Shown: in pieces, positions 32,284 through 41,745 of the stretch
Numbering within the stretch: position 1 is the stretch's first letter
Layout of the letters: every line of letters starts with the position of its first letter
Translations under genes and position numbers: made by a program
Notes under the pieces: model-generated
The model's input: the letters and a program-made list of their open reading frames with translations, nothing else
Databases searched by the model: none
What the model was told of the DNA's origin: nothing
DNA from: JAVJSU01 sp040219275
GTDB lineage: Bacteria > Chloroflexota > Anaerolineae > Aggregatilineales > Phototrophicaceae
Length of the DNA stretch: 64,000 nucleotides
Reading direction: 5' to 3'
Assembly (NCBI GenBank): GCA_040219275.1
Contig: JAVJSU010000081.1
Location: 1 to 64,000 of the forward strand

Positions 32284-33597
32284 ATGACTAGTAATATTAT
32301 CGGCACCCTCATCCGGCGGTTTGCTACGTTACCACTAGGATTGATAACAATTTTAGTGCTGGCGCGGACTTTAAATCCTGACGGTTTGGGGCAATACAAC
32401 CTAGCTATATTCTTACCTCAACTGATCTCAACATTCTTGAATTTTGGAATTGGACCTGCAAATATTTTTTATATGGGCAGGGATGCTTCACAACTCCCTC
32501 AGGCATATTGGGCGACAATTTTGATTTGGGGTGTGTTATCTGCTGTGGGTTTGCTGATTGCAATACCACTTATTGTCTTTTTTTCTGACCTGCTTTTTCC
32601 AGATGTACCAGCACTGTATCTCTGGTTATCTCTCGTATTTTACCCTATTCTCTTACTTCAAATATTTTGGTTGAGTCTGCTTCAGGGAACTCAGAATTTC
32701 CGTGAGTTTAACATTATCTCTGTAATCACGCCCCTTATTTCTTTGATTCTAATGTTTATCGCAGTTGTCGTCTTTAAATTAGATGTAGTTGGCGCTCTTG
32801 CAACTTATATCTTCGGACAGGCGATAAGTGTTGGCATGGCGGGCTATGTTATATGGCGGAAAATTGCTGGTCAGCCGAGAGGGGATATTCGCGCTTATAT
32901 TTTTGACGTTTTCAGATATGGGTGGAAAGCTAATTCGAGTAATATTGTTGCATTTCTAAGTTATCGCATTGATATTTATTTGATTAACCTTCTTCTGAAT
33001 CCGGTTGCGGTTGGGCTATATTTTGCCGCAGTACGGTTTGTTGAATTATTATGGTTGCCCGCTTCTGCGGTAACTATAGTGTTAGGTCCTCGTATTGCAC
33101 AATTGTATCAAGATGAGATCAGTCGACAAAGATTGACTCCGTTGATTGCCAGAGCGACTTTTGCCATTACTTTTCTACTTGCGTTAGCGATGATTTTTAT
33201 TGGTTTTCCAATCTTTCGTATTATGGGTTCTGCATATAGTAATTCTTATTCAATATTTCTGATATTGATGCCGGGTGCTGTGATGATGGTCTTATCCAAA
33301 GTTTTGTCTAGTGATTTAGCATCTAGAGGGCACCTCAAGCTCAACTTTTACACAGCGGTTATCACTCTTACTCTGGAAGTCTCCTTGATCGCCATATTGG
33401 CATACCGATATAAATTGACTGGCGTTGCAATTGCCTCTTCGCTAGCTTATGGTTTCCAGGCGTTTATAAGCCTGTATTTTTACACGCGTGTTACAGGATT
33501 GCGCTGGTGGCAAGTAATTTTGCCTAATCAAACGGATTTGCAACTTTTAAGACAAGTTTACAAGTATGTTCTTACTCGAGCCAGGACATTATTCTAG
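32284..33597 (+). CDS. Wzx/MOP-type polysaccharide flippase
   Basis: 437 residues, about 12 TM helices. The opening NIIGTLIRRFATLPLGLITILVLAR with LNPDGLGQYNLAIFLPQLI is typical of O-antigen flippases (polysaccharide biosynthesis protein, MOP superfamily). Further support: FRYGWKANSSNIVAFLSYRIDIYLINLLLNPVAVGLYFAAVR, the conserved middle helix pair. It would translocate lipid-linked repeat units across the cytoplasmic membrane. It is the last gene of the operon. No Wzy polymerase is recognisable, so polymerisation or ligation functions must be elsewhere. Confidence 0.9.
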   Translation: MTSNIIGTLIRRFATLPLGLITILVLARTLNPDGLGQYNLAIFLPQLISTFLNFGIGPANIFYMGRDASQLPQAYWATILIWGVLSAVGLLIAIPLIVFFSDLLFPDVPALYLWLSLVFYPILLLQIFWLSLLQGTQNFREFNIISVITPLISLILMFIAVVVFKLDVVGALATYIFGQAISVGMAGYVIWRKIAGQPRGDIRAYIFDVFRYGWKANSSNIVAFLSYRIDIYLINLLLNPVAVGLYFAAVRFVELLWLPASAVTIVLGPRIAQLYQDEISRQRLTPLIARATFAITFLLALAMIFIGFPIFRIMGSAYSNSYSIFLILMPGAVMMVLSKVLSSDLASRGHLKLNFYTAVITLTLEVSLIAILAYRYKLTGVAIASSLAYGFQAFISLYFYTRVTGLRWWQVILPNQTDLQLLRQVYKYVLTRARTLF

Positions 33598-33624
33598 CCA
33601 GATTTGACCGTTAAAATTAGCTTA

Positions 33625-34914
33625 TCAACTGTCCACCGCAAACTCAAAGAGATGACCGTAGATCAGCACGCGTAAAACACGTTCACTCATGCCGATGGTG
33701 GGTTGAGTCATCTGTGTGAATTGGAAGGTGTCTATCGGGATTTCGTGCAACGTGATGGCTGTCTGGTCATCAATGGTTAGGGCGGAAAGCTCACTGCGTC
33801 CGGTATTGCGGTTGAAATTGAAAAAGAAGATTGTGTCGCTCGTATCTGAAAAGGCGACGCTTCGGGGCGAGTCATCATCGTCATTGGTAAAAGTTTGTGG
33901 CACATCGCTGAGATCAAACATAGGCGTGAGTGCTTCGTCTGTGATGTCGTAACGATAGAGCATCAGGTTTATGGTGTTCTCCAATGCGCTGATTGGCGAT
34001 GCGCTAATGAGTAGCGAATTATCATTTATCCACGCAATCCCGTTAAACATGATCTGTGCGTTATGCCATTCCGGTAAACCAATCCCCTGTAGCGATTCAA
34101 AATCTAGCGGAGTCGTTATGTCGCCTGTTTGCAGATCAACCAGCCAGATTCCGGCGCGGTCTGCTTGTGCGGGACGCGACAAAAATGCGAGCTGTGTGCC
34201 ATCGGGCGAAATGGTCGCGCCACCTGCAAGATTGAACGTGCTTCCGTCGTAGACCGAAAGCGCCGAAAGATCAGCAAATTGCGCGACGAATTCCGGTTCG
34301 CCTTGAGCTAGACCGTCATCCCCCTGAAGCACGCCTGCAAAGCTCGCACCGAGGCGGGGAATGCGATAGAGGGCGGTGCTGTAGGTGCGTCCGGTGCGCT
34401 CATAACGGAAGAAAACTAAGTCCCCTGTGGCGGGATTCCACGTTGGCAGGGCATCAAGGAAATACGGCTGTTCGCGCTGATCGAGCATAATCGCCGAGCC
34501 GGAAACCCCATCGTTGGTGCGATTAGCAAACGTTTGAGATGCGACATCGAACAGCCATAAATCGGATTCGGTAAAGTTTTGTGTCCAATTTTCGGTGAAG
34601 GCGATCATCAGGCTATCCGGCGACCAGTGCAGAGCCGTATGATCGCGCAGATCAATGTCCTCATCTGGGTCGGCAATTGTCGGGAAGGGTGTGCAGGTTG
34701 TCGAGTCGTCGTCGAAATGATGAAGACACAAGCCGTCCCGTGCTTCCGTCCATGCGAGATAGGTGCCATCGGGTGAAAGTGTCATGTGTGTGGGATCGCC
34801 AAAATCACCTGCAAAGGTGGACGAGACAAACGTCAATGAGTCGGCTGTTTGCGCGTTAAGACCTAACCCGAACAGGCAACTCATCATCATGACGAGAAAC
34901 ATTTTCACCCGCAT
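33625..34914 (-). CDS. Secreted PD40 beta-propeller protein, paralog 4 of a tandem set
   Basis: 429 residues. The signal peptide (about 1-21, GLGLNA|QT) is followed by propeller blades: HMTLSPDGTYLAWTEARDGLCLHHF, LHWSPDSLMIAFTENW, LPTWNPATGDLVFFRYERTG, ATISPDGTQLAFLSRP and ITWIND-type repeats (IAWINDNSLLISAS). It is the most diverged of the four, with different loop sequences, but keeps the architecture, including LCxxxxDDxxTCTPFP near residue 65. Five bases separate its ATG from the upstream stop, and GGAG overlaps that stop codon. Last gene of the tandem operon. Confidence 0.85.
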   Translation of the reverse strand: MRVKMFLVMMMSCLFGLGLNAQTADSLTFVSSTFAGDFGDPTHMTLSPDGTYLAWTEARDGLCLHHFDDDSTTCTPFPTIADPDEDIDLRDHTALHWSPDSLMIAFTENWTQNFTESDLWLFDVASQTFANRTNDGVSGSAIMLDQREQPYFLDALPTWNPATGDLVFFRYERTGRTYSTALYRIPRLGASFAGVLQGDDGLAQGEPEFVAQFADLSALSVYDGSTFNLAGGATISPDGTQLAFLSRPAQADRAGIWLVDLQTGDITTPLDFESLQGIGLPEWHNAQIMFNGIAWINDNSLLISASPISALENTINLMLYRYDITDEALTPMFDLSDVPQTFTNDDDDSPRSVAFSDTSDTIFFFNFNRNTGRSELSALTIDDQTAITLHEIPIDTFQFTQMTQPTIGMSERVLRVLIYGHLFEFAVDS

Positions 34915-34919
34915 AGACT

Positions 34920-36260
34920 CTACTCCGTGACTTCAAATGTAAAGATGTAAGCGGAAATGAGTGCGCGAACCGTTTCGCCATCTGTGCCGATGGACGTAAC
35001 GAGGGTGGGCAGTAGGTCAAAATCCTCGCCGAATTGGTGCAGGATGATGCGTTCGCCGCCGAGGATGGGTAATGCCTCAAGCGCCGCACCGTCAACTGAG
35101 TTCGGCGCGGTCATGTAGAGAAAATAGTCTCTGTCTGGTGTAACTGCGCCATAACGTGGTCTGGGATAGGTCACTAAACCGGAGTCAGTTTGTGTACCGA
35201 CCATATAATCGTCCTGTGATGGCACACTCGCAAAATCGAAAACGGGTGTGAACTTATCGGTAATTAAGTCGATATGATAGGCTGTCCAGCCGATGTCATT
35301 ACCGAAGGAGTAGTTGGCAAAATTGAAGACAAGTTCATCTTCGCTGATCCATATGATTCCTTCAGGGATGAATCCTCTAGTTTCTGCCCATTCCGGTAAT
35401 CCTAATGTGCTAATCTCCGATGTCGATATTCTGCGAACAATGGAACCATCAAGTAGGCTCACAATCCAGATTTCGTGAGTATCCGGTTCTCTGGGGCGCA
35501 TGAGTAGCGCCATCTGCGTGCCATTCGGTGAAATCTCTGCCGCGCCGGAGAGCGAAAATCCTGAGTTTCCATTGAAAAAGGTAAAGGGTTCAGGCGTAGA
35601 ATCCGTATAGTCTGCTACCTCTGATGGGTCTTCATCGGATAGGGCGCGTTCACCTTCACCAAGTACACCGACAAAACTGCCACCTGTTGCTGGAATGGTG
35701 AATAATTGAGTGGTAATCAAGTCATCATTCTGGCTGATGTAACGGAAGAAATAGAGGCTACCATCCGGTGACCATGTGGGCAGGACATCAATCGGCATAC
35801 CGCTTGCCTCATCATCAATAACAATGCCTCCGTTATAGCCGTCCTGTGTGCGGTTTATGTAGCGTTGCTCCTCGATCTCAAAGAGCCAGATATCACTGTC
35901 CTCAAGATAGATGAGGCTGTTTTCTGTAAGGGCGATAAAGCGACTATCCGGCGACCATTTGAGTTCTGTGGGACGGCGTAAACGAATACGTTCCCCGTTT
36001 TCACCTTCTTCGGGATAGGGTGTGCAGGTTGTATTTTCATCGGTGAAGTTGTAAACGCAAATTCCTAGCGCGTTATCGACTTCATAAGCGAGCAAGTTGC
36101 CATCGGGTGAGAGGGTGGCGGTTTGCGGCCGACCATCTACAAATTCTCCGACGCTTTCTATGCCTGTTAATGTGAGGTTGGGCAATGTATCTTCCTGCGC
36201 GGAAGTCGAAAAACAAGTTAAGCAGAACAATAGCAGGATCACAAAAATTATACGTCTCAT
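34920..36260 (-). CDS. Secreted PD40 beta-propeller protein, paralog 3
   Basis: 446 residues, signal peptide about 1-21 (CFSTSA|QE). NLTLTGIESVGEFVDGRPQ, ATLSPDGNLLAYEV, ICVYNFTDENTTCTPYPEEG, LKWSPDSRFIALTENS, LPTWSPDGSLYFFRYIS, EISPNGTQMALLMRP and IIWISEDELVFNF are the blades. It is very similar to the next upstream gene over its whole length (for example GERALSDEDPSEVADYTDS), so duplication is recent. No lipobox or anchor is seen, so it is presumably released or wall-associated. The role is unknown. Confidence 0.85.
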   Translation of the reverse strand: MRRIIFVILLLFCLTCFSTSAQEDTLPNLTLTGIESVGEFVDGRPQTATLSPDGNLLAYEVDNALGICVYNFTDENTTCTPYPEEGENGERIRLRRPTELKWSPDSRFIALTENSLIYLEDSDIWLFEIEEQRYINRTQDGYNGGIVIDDEASGMPIDVLPTWSPDGSLYFFRYISQNDDLITTQLFTIPATGGSFVGVLGEGERALSDEDPSEVADYTDSTPEPFTFFNGNSGFSLSGAAEISPNGTQMALLMRPREPDTHEIWIVSLLDGSIVRRISTSEISTLGLPEWAETRGFIPEGIIWISEDELVFNFANYSFGNDIGWTAYHIDLITDKFTPVFDFASVPSQDDYMVGTQTDSGLVTYPRPRYGAVTPDRDYFLYMTAPNSVDGAALEALPILGGERIILHQFGEDFDLLPTLVTSIGTDGETVRALISAYIFTFEVTE

Positions 36261-36265
36261 ACGAT

Positions 36266-37612
36266 TTACTCCGTGATTTCAAACGTGAAAATATAACTAA
36301 AGATGAGCGCCCGAACCGTTTCGCCATCTGTGCCGATGGATGTGAAAAGTGAAGGGAGAAGGTTAAAATCCTCGCCGAACTGATGCAAAATGATGCGTTC
36401 GCCACCGAGGATGGGTAATGCCTCAAGCGCCGCACCGTTGATTGAGTTTGGTGAGGTCACATACAGAAAATAGTCCCCCTCTGGTGTAACGGCGGCGTAG
36501 CGTGGCATGGGATAGGTGACCAATCCAGAGTCAGTCTGTGTTCCGGCGAAATATTCGTCCTGTGATGGGATACTCGCAAAATCAAAAATGGGCGTGAATT
36601 TGTCCGTAATCAGGTCAATATGATAGGCTGTCCAACTAATGCCCGTTACATATTGGTAGTTGATAAAATTGACAACAAGTTCATCTTCGCTCATCCATGT
36701 GATTCCTTCAGGGACGAATCCTCTGGTTTCTCCCCATTCTGGTAAGCCTAACGCGTTAATCCCCGATGCCGATATTCTTCGGACAATGGAGCCATCGAGC
36801 AGACTCACAATCCAGATTTCAAAAGTTTCCGGGTCTAGTGGACGCATGAGGAGCGCCATTTGTGTGCCGTCGGGTGAAACCTCTGCCGCGCCGGAGAGTG
36901 AAAATCCAGAACTTCCGTTGTAGAAGGCGTAAGGTGTGACGGTGCTCTCTGTATAGTCCGCTACCTCTGATGGGTCTTCATCGGATAGCGTGCGTTCACC
37001 TTCGCCCACGACACCAGCGAAACTGCCACCGCTTGCGGGAATGGTGAATAACTGGGTGGTTATGACATCCTCAGAACGAATGTAACGGAAGAAATAGAGA
37101 CTGCCATCCGGTGACCATATGGGGATTACATCAATGGGAATGCCGTTGAAGTCATCACCCAGCAGAATGCTTCCTGAGTAACCGTCCTGTGTGCGGTCTG
37201 TAAATGTTCTTGCGTCGACATCATAAATCCAGATATCGCTATCTTCTGCGCGGACAAGGCTATTTTCTGTAAGCGCGACAAAGCGACTATCCGGTGACCA
37301 TTTAAGTTCGGTGGGACGGAGTAAACGAATACGCTCACCAAGTTCATCTTCTTCTGGATAAGGTGTGCAGGTGGTTCGGGTATTGGTGAAGTTGTAAACG
37401 CAAAGCCCCGGTGCATCTCCACCTTCATAAACAAGCAAGTTGCCATCGGGTGAGAGGGTGGCATTATGCGGCAGACCATCTATAAATTCTCCGACGCTTT
37501 CGATGCCTGTTAATGTGAGGTTGGGCAACGTATTTGTATCATCATCCTGCGCGGCGGTGGAAAAGCAGGTTAAGCAGATCAATAGAAGAAGCGCAAAAAG
37601 TTTTCGTAACAT
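36266..37612 (-). CDS. Secreted PD40 beta-propeller protein, paralog 2
   Basis: 448 residues, signal peptide about 1-21 (CFSTAA|QD). Blade motifs are nearly the same as in the gene downstream: ATLSPDGNLLVYEGGDA, LKWSPDSRFVALTENSL, IPIWSPDGSLYFFRYI, EVSPDGTQMALLMRP, ITWMSEDELVVNF and YAAVTPEGDYFLYVTSP. The C-terminal LPILGGERIILHQFGEDFNL segment is shared with paralog 3 almost unchanged. It is joined to its neighbours by 5-base gaps with the conserved CACGGAGTAA junction. Confidence 0.85.
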   Translation of the reverse strand: MLRKLFALLLLICLTCFSTAAQDDDTNTLPNLTLTGIESVGEFIDGLPHNATLSPDGNLLVYEGGDAPGLCVYNFTNTRTTCTPYPEEDELGERIRLLRPTELKWSPDSRFVALTENSLVRAEDSDIWIYDVDARTFTDRTQDGYSGSILLGDDFNGIPIDVIPIWSPDGSLYFFRYIRSEDVITTQLFTIPASGGSFAGVVGEGERTLSDEDPSEVADYTESTVTPYAFYNGSSGFSLSGAAEVSPDGTQMALLMRPLDPETFEIWIVSLLDGSIVRRISASGINALGLPEWGETRGFVPEGITWMSEDELVVNFINYQYVTGISWTAYHIDLITDKFTPIFDFASIPSQDEYFAGTQTDSGLVTYPMPRYAAVTPEGDYFLYVTSPNSINGAALEALPILGGERIILHQFGEDFNLLPSLFTSIGTDGETVRALIFSYIFTFEITE

Positions 37613-37617
37613 GCTAT

Positions 37618-38940
37618 TTACTCCGTGATTTCAAACGTGAACACATAACCGGAAATGAGTGCCCGTAGGGTATGTCCATCAGTGCCAATAGAGCTGTATA
37701 TAACACCATAAAGCGGATGAAAGTCAGCGTCAAAGTTGTAGAGGATTAAGCGTTCACCACCGTTGACCGGAAGGGCTTCTAGTACCGCGGAATCTCTTGA
37801 CCTATATGCCGTAACATATAGAAAATAGTTTCTGTCGGGAGTCAAAACCTCGTAGATTAGTGGTATGGGATAAGTGACTAAACCGGAGTCGGTTTGTGTA
37901 CCGGAGATATATTCCCCTTGTGGCACATTAGCAAAATCAAAAATGGGTGTGATGCCATCTGTTTCTATATCAATGTGATAGGCAGTCCAGATAATGCCAC
38001 GCCTAGTACTGTTGCGAAAATTGACGATCATGGTCGTGCCTCCTGTCCATGTAATTCCTCGAGGGACAAAGTTAGAATTCTCGCTCCACTCCGGTAAGCC
38101 TACTGCACTGATGTCTACCGTTGGATACCGATGGAGAATCATGCCATCCAGCAAGTTGACCACCCAGACTTCGTAGCCATCAGGATTTTGCGGTTGCATG
38201 ATGAGTGCAATTTTTGTGCCATCGGGAGAGACTTCTGCCTGACCGGGTAAATGTTCACCATTGTTTATGAATGAGAAACGATTGGGTACTGAGTCTGTGA
38301 AGTCTGCGACTAGGAGCGGGTCTTCATCGGATAATTTACGTGGACTTTCACCAAGTATGCTGTCAAATCCTCCGTCTACTGCCGGAATCATAAATAATTG
38401 TGTGATGGTGGTCTCCGCTTGCTGAATGTAACGGAAGAAATAGAGACTTCCATCTGGTGACCACGTGGGAAGTAGATCAACCGGGATTCCACGTGCTTCT
38501 TGATCAATGAAGCGCCCAGAGTAGCCGTCTTGAGTGCGATTTGTGAACGTTCCAGCTTGAACATCGTAGAGCCAGATGTCTGTATCGTTTAGTGATGATT
38601 CTGTCAGGGCGATGAGGTGATTATCCGGTGACCATTTAAGTTCCGCCGGTCTGTATAAACGAATACGTTCGCCGTTTTCGCCGTCTTCAGGATAGGGTGT
38701 GCAGGTGGTTGGTTCATCTGTGAAGGAGTAGATGCAAAGTCCGGATATGCTATTTTCTTCGTAGGCAAGCAAGGTGCCATCCGGTGAAAGTGTAGCTCGA
38801 TAAGGAATATCTATTAATTCACGAATATTCTGTACGCTCATGAGCGTGAGGTTGGGCAGAGTGTCTGTATCGTCGTCCTGCGCGGCAGTTGTTATCGTGA
38901 GTAGGAGTATCATCAACATTGGAAACAAAAAGCGTTTCAT
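37618..38940 (-). CDS. Secreted PD40 beta-propeller protein, paralog 1 (first gene of tandem operon)
   Basis: 440 residues from ATG at 38940, chosen because AAAGGAT lies 7 bases upstream and a signal peptide (KRFLFPMLMILLLTITTAA|Q) starts there. A longer frame to 38991 would overlap the FAAL stop and has no site. Blades: ATLSPDGTLLAYEENS, LKWSPDNHLIALTESS, LPTWSPDGSLYFFRYIQ, EVSPDGTKIALIMQP, ITWTGGTTMIVNF and YEVLTPDRNYFLYVTAY. First of four tandem paralogs that probably share one transcript. Function is unknown. Confidence 0.85.
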   Translation of the reverse strand: MKRFLFPMLMILLLTITTAAQDDDTDTLPNLTLMSVQNIRELIDIPYRATLSPDGTLLAYEENSISGLCIYSFTDEPTTCTPYPEDGENGERIRLYRPAELKWSPDNHLIALTESSLNDTDIWLYDVQAGTFTNRTQDGYSGRFIDQEARGIPVDLLPTWSPDGSLYFFRYIQQAETTITQLFMIPAVDGGFDSILGESPRKLSDEDPLLVADFTDSVPNRFSFINNGEHLPGQAEVSPDGTKIALIMQPQNPDGYEVWVVNLLDGMILHRYPTVDISAVGLPEWSENSNFVPRGITWTGGTTMIVNFRNSTRRGIIWTAYHIDIETDGITPIFDFANVPQGEYISGTQTDSGLVTYPIPLIYEVLTPDRNYFLYVTAYRSRDSAVLEALPVNGGERLILYNFDADFHPLYGVIYSSIGTDGHTLRALISGYVFTFEITE

Positions 38941-38990
38941 GATTGATCCTTTATATGATAATTGACCATCTTCATTATAAAGGAACGGCA

Positions 38991-40709
38991 TTATCCCTGC
39001 TTTAGCACCTCTTTGATAAATTTCTCACGGTTGGCGGTGCGGGCGATTTTGCCACTGCTCGTCTTGACCAGCCATTTTGGTGCGACGATATGCACATAGC
39101 GGGCTGTGACATCGGTGTTTTGCGCGATGCGGGCGCGGACTTCCTTAATAATAGGCGCGGTGGCGTTGCGGTCTGTCGCATCAATATCGCCGTTGACCTC
39201 GGCGACGATGGCGATGTCTTCTGTGCCGAGTTTGTCGTTCATCACACCGAAAGCGGAGGTTCTGCCGGGATGGATGCCGGGAATCTCGTTTAATAAGTTT
39301 TCGATGTCCTGCGGATAGACGTTCTTGCCGCCGACGATGATGAGGTCTTTTTTGCGTCCGGTGATGAAGAGTTCACCCTCCGCAACATACCCCATATCAC
39401 CCGTAAAATACCAGCCATCGTCCATCGCGGTGGCGGTTGTTTCTGGACGTTTGAAATACCCACTGAGCATAAACGTGCTTTTGAGCGTGATTTCACCGAC
39501 ATGACGTTCCGGTAAATTCTGGCGGTTTTCATCCACAATGCGGATTTCACAATGGGCGATGGGCTTGCCGTTGGAGACAAAGGTGAGCGTAGGGGAATCA
39601 CCATCTGCGAGTTGTGCACGACGGTCTGACATCAGCGTATCACGGTCAACGACATCAATTTTGAGGGGCGCGTCTATGCCTGCCTGCGTCACGGCGAAAG
39701 TGTTTTCCGCCATTGCATAACAGACGGTCAGCGCGGAATCACGTAAGCCATAAGGTGCGAAGCGTTCGATAAAGATGGCATGACTTTCCGCCATGACGGG
39801 TTCGGAGCAATTAATTAACGCCCGCACAGACGATAAATCCAAGCCTTCAATGTCGGCTTCGCGTACTCGTGTGGCGAGGAAATTATAGGCGAAGTTCGGC
39901 AACCAGCAGAGTGTTCCTTTATAGTGGTCTAATGCCAGCAGGAGCATTTTGGGATCGCGCACCCAATGAAACGGTGACATCAAGACCAGCTTAACGCCCT
40001 GCAAAATCGGCGTGATGAAACCGGCAATCAAGCCCATATCGTGATACAAGGGCAACCAGCTGACGATCACATCATCGGGCGACAGGTGAATCGCCTCGCT
40101 GTAACTGGCGATGTGATTAATCACCGCACGATGACTGAGCATCACGCCTTTTTGTAAACCAGTACTGCCAGAGGAATGTTGCAAAAATGCCGTGTCTTCC
40201 GGTTGAGCGGGAGTCTGGCTTAAGTAGTGAGTCGCGTTGCCGGAGGGTTGTAATGTGTCTTTGTTGATGAGGGTGGTTTGCGACTCGTGCAGGCGGGACG
40301 ATAATTCACCTTCTAGTTCGCTATAGGTGATAATCACGCGGATGTCTTCATGCGTGACCAATTGACGGATGCTGTCAAAATAGCGTTCGGGGTCGAGCTT
40401 ATCGCTCAGGAACGGAAAGATTGACGGGACTGCACCGAGTAACATCGCTCCCCAGAATCCATAGAGCACCGCTTCCCCATGTTGTAAAATCAGCGCGACC
40501 AGATCACCGGATTTTACGCCTGCTCCCTCAAGGGCGTTGGCATAACGGGCGGCTTGCTCGAAAAACTCGCCATAAGTAATGGCTTGTTCGTCGTTATCCG
40601 GCGCGATAAGCACAACAGCGGCTTGATCCGCTTTGTGTTCGTATAACCAGCGGGCTTGCTCTAGCAGGGTGGTTGGATTGCTATCCAGACGAATAGGGAC
40701 TACAGGCAT
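38991..40709 (-). CDS. Fatty acyl-AMP ligase (FAAL-like AMP-binding enzyme)
   Basis: About 572 residues from ATG at 40709 (MPVVPIRLDSNPTTLLEQ; a longer frame to 40787 adds 26 residues with no family match). ANL-superfamily motifs: LQHSSGSTGLQKGVMLSHR (P-loop-like A3), SWLPLYHDMGLIAGFITPI (A4/FAAL-type), VCYAMAENTFAVTQ (A5), GWYFTGDMGYVAEGELFITGRKKDLIIVGGKNVYPQDIE (A7-A8) and KTSSGKIART (A10 Lys). FAALs make acyl-adenylates and load them on acyl carrier proteins for lipopeptide, polyketide or acyl-glycan synthesis. No carrier protein or synthase is adjacent, so the acceptor is unknown. It could feed the MBOAT system at 6908 only speculatively. Confidence 0.85.
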   Translation of the reverse strand: MPVVPIRLDSNPTTLLEQARWLYEHKADQAAVVLIAPDNDEQAITYGEFFEQAARYANALEGAGVKSGDLVALILQHGEAVLYGFWGAMLLGAVPSIFPFLSDKLDPERYFDSIRQLVTHEDIRVIITYSELEGELSSRLHESQTTLINKDTLQPSGNATHYLSQTPAQPEDTAFLQHSSGSTGLQKGVMLSHRAVINHIASYSEAIHLSPDDVIVSWLPLYHDMGLIAGFITPILQGVKLVLMSPFHWVRDPKMLLLALDHYKGTLCWLPNFAYNFLATRVREADIEGLDLSSVRALINCSEPVMAESHAIFIERFAPYGLRDSALTVCYAMAENTFAVTQAGIDAPLKIDVVDRDTLMSDRRAQLADGDSPTLTFVSNGKPIAHCEIRIVDENRQNLPERHVGEITLKSTFMLSGYFKRPETTATAMDDGWYFTGDMGYVAEGELFITGRKKDLIIVGGKNVYPQDIENLLNEIPGIHPGRTSAFGVMNDKLGTEDIAIVAEVNGDIDATDRNATAPIIKEVRARIAQNTDVTARYVHIVAPKWLVKTSSGKIARTANREKFIKEVLKQG

Positions 40710-40952
40710 CGGCTTATGTCTCTCCGTTTTTAGGGCGATTGTAGAGGCTGAATGGCGCAATTGCCAGAGAATAGTTATCTGAATCAAGTGTTTTATCTTT
40801 CACGCGACCCTATTCCTGAATTGTTCGACATATTTTGCACAACCTTTACACTTCACGAAAATCCGGCAAATACTTTCATTACATCTGCATCCGATCATAA
40901 GGGCATCAAATACACACTCATGCCCATTTAACGAAAGAAGGATGTACACAAA

Positions 40953-41684
40953 ATGAAAGCTAAATTCACGAAAATGCTGGTTATTGGTTCCGTAGTGGTA
41001 GCAATGCTCTCTTTGTTTGGCGGGGCAGTCAGCGCACAGGATGATGGCACAGGCGTTGATCCCAATGTTCCCGCACAGGACGGCAGACGTGATCGCGTCG
41101 GTCCGTGGGATAATATTGCGCGGGGTGTCATCGCAGAAGTTGTTGAGCAACTGGGCTTAACGGTTGAAGATGTGACGGCTCAGATGCGCGATGGCGCGAC
41201 ATTGTCGGAAATTATCGAAGCCAACGGTGGCAATGTAGATGAAATCGTGGCGGGCGTGATGGCACAAATCACCGAGCGCCTCAATGAAGCGACAGAAGAA
41301 CGCCTCGCACAGGTCGAGGAACATCTGACCGCGATCTTGAACGGTGAAATCACCTTTCCGCGTGGAGATCGTCCTGATCGCCCGAACATCGGCGTGGTTG
41401 GCAGACAGGTGATTGCAATTATTGCGACGGAAACCGGCTTGGAAGCGCAGGACATCGTTGCACAGGTGCGTGATGGCGCGACATTGGCGGAAGTCATCGA
41501 AGCAAATGGTGGTAGCGTGGATAATGTTATTCAAACAGCACTCGCCAACATCACGGAACGCCTTGCCGAACAGGTCGCAGAGGGAAATATCACACAGGAG
41601 CAAGCCGATCAACGCTTAGAACGTGCCCAAACTGCGCTGGAAAATTTGCTGAACGGTGTGCGTCCGGTACGGGACAACGCATAA
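40953..41684 (+). CDS. Secreted protein with two internal helical repeats
   Basis: 243 residues. A signal peptide (about 1-28, FGGAVSA|Q) precedes two copies of a roughly 55-residue unit. Each unit has VIAEVVEQLGLTVEDVTAQM-like helix, then RDGATLSEIIEANGGNVDEI and AQITERLNEA-like helices (about 56-105 and 145-195), followed by ITQEQADQRLERAQTALENLLNG. The RDGATLxEVIEANG core is shared word for word between the copies. The same pattern of short repeated helices occurs in secreted DUF2680-like proteins, but I cannot name the family. Function is unknown. ATG follows GAAGGATG with a usable site, and a terminator lies downstream. Confidence 0.7.
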   Translation: MKAKFTKMLVIGSVVVAMLSLFGGAVSAQDDGTGVDPNVPAQDGRRDRVGPWDNIARGVIAEVVEQLGLTVEDVTAQMRDGATLSEIIEANGGNVDEIVAGVMAQITERLNEATEERLAQVEEHLTAILNGEITFPRGDRPDRPNIGVVGRQVIAIIATETGLEAQDIVAQVRDGATLAEVIEANGGSVDNVIQTALANITERLAEQVAEGNITQEQADQRLERAQTALENLLNGVRPVRDNA

Positions 41685-41719
41685 CTCCTCAATTCTAAAC
41701 AAATTCCATAGCAAAAATT

Positions 41720-41745
41720 AACCCGGTTATAACGCCGGGTTTTTT
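41720..41745 (+). terminator. Rho-independent terminator
   Basis: AACCCGG (41720-41726) and CCGGGTT (41735-41741) flank an 8-base loop, and the T-run reaches 41745. It is 36 bases after the stop of the repeat protein gene. Confidence 0.88.
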
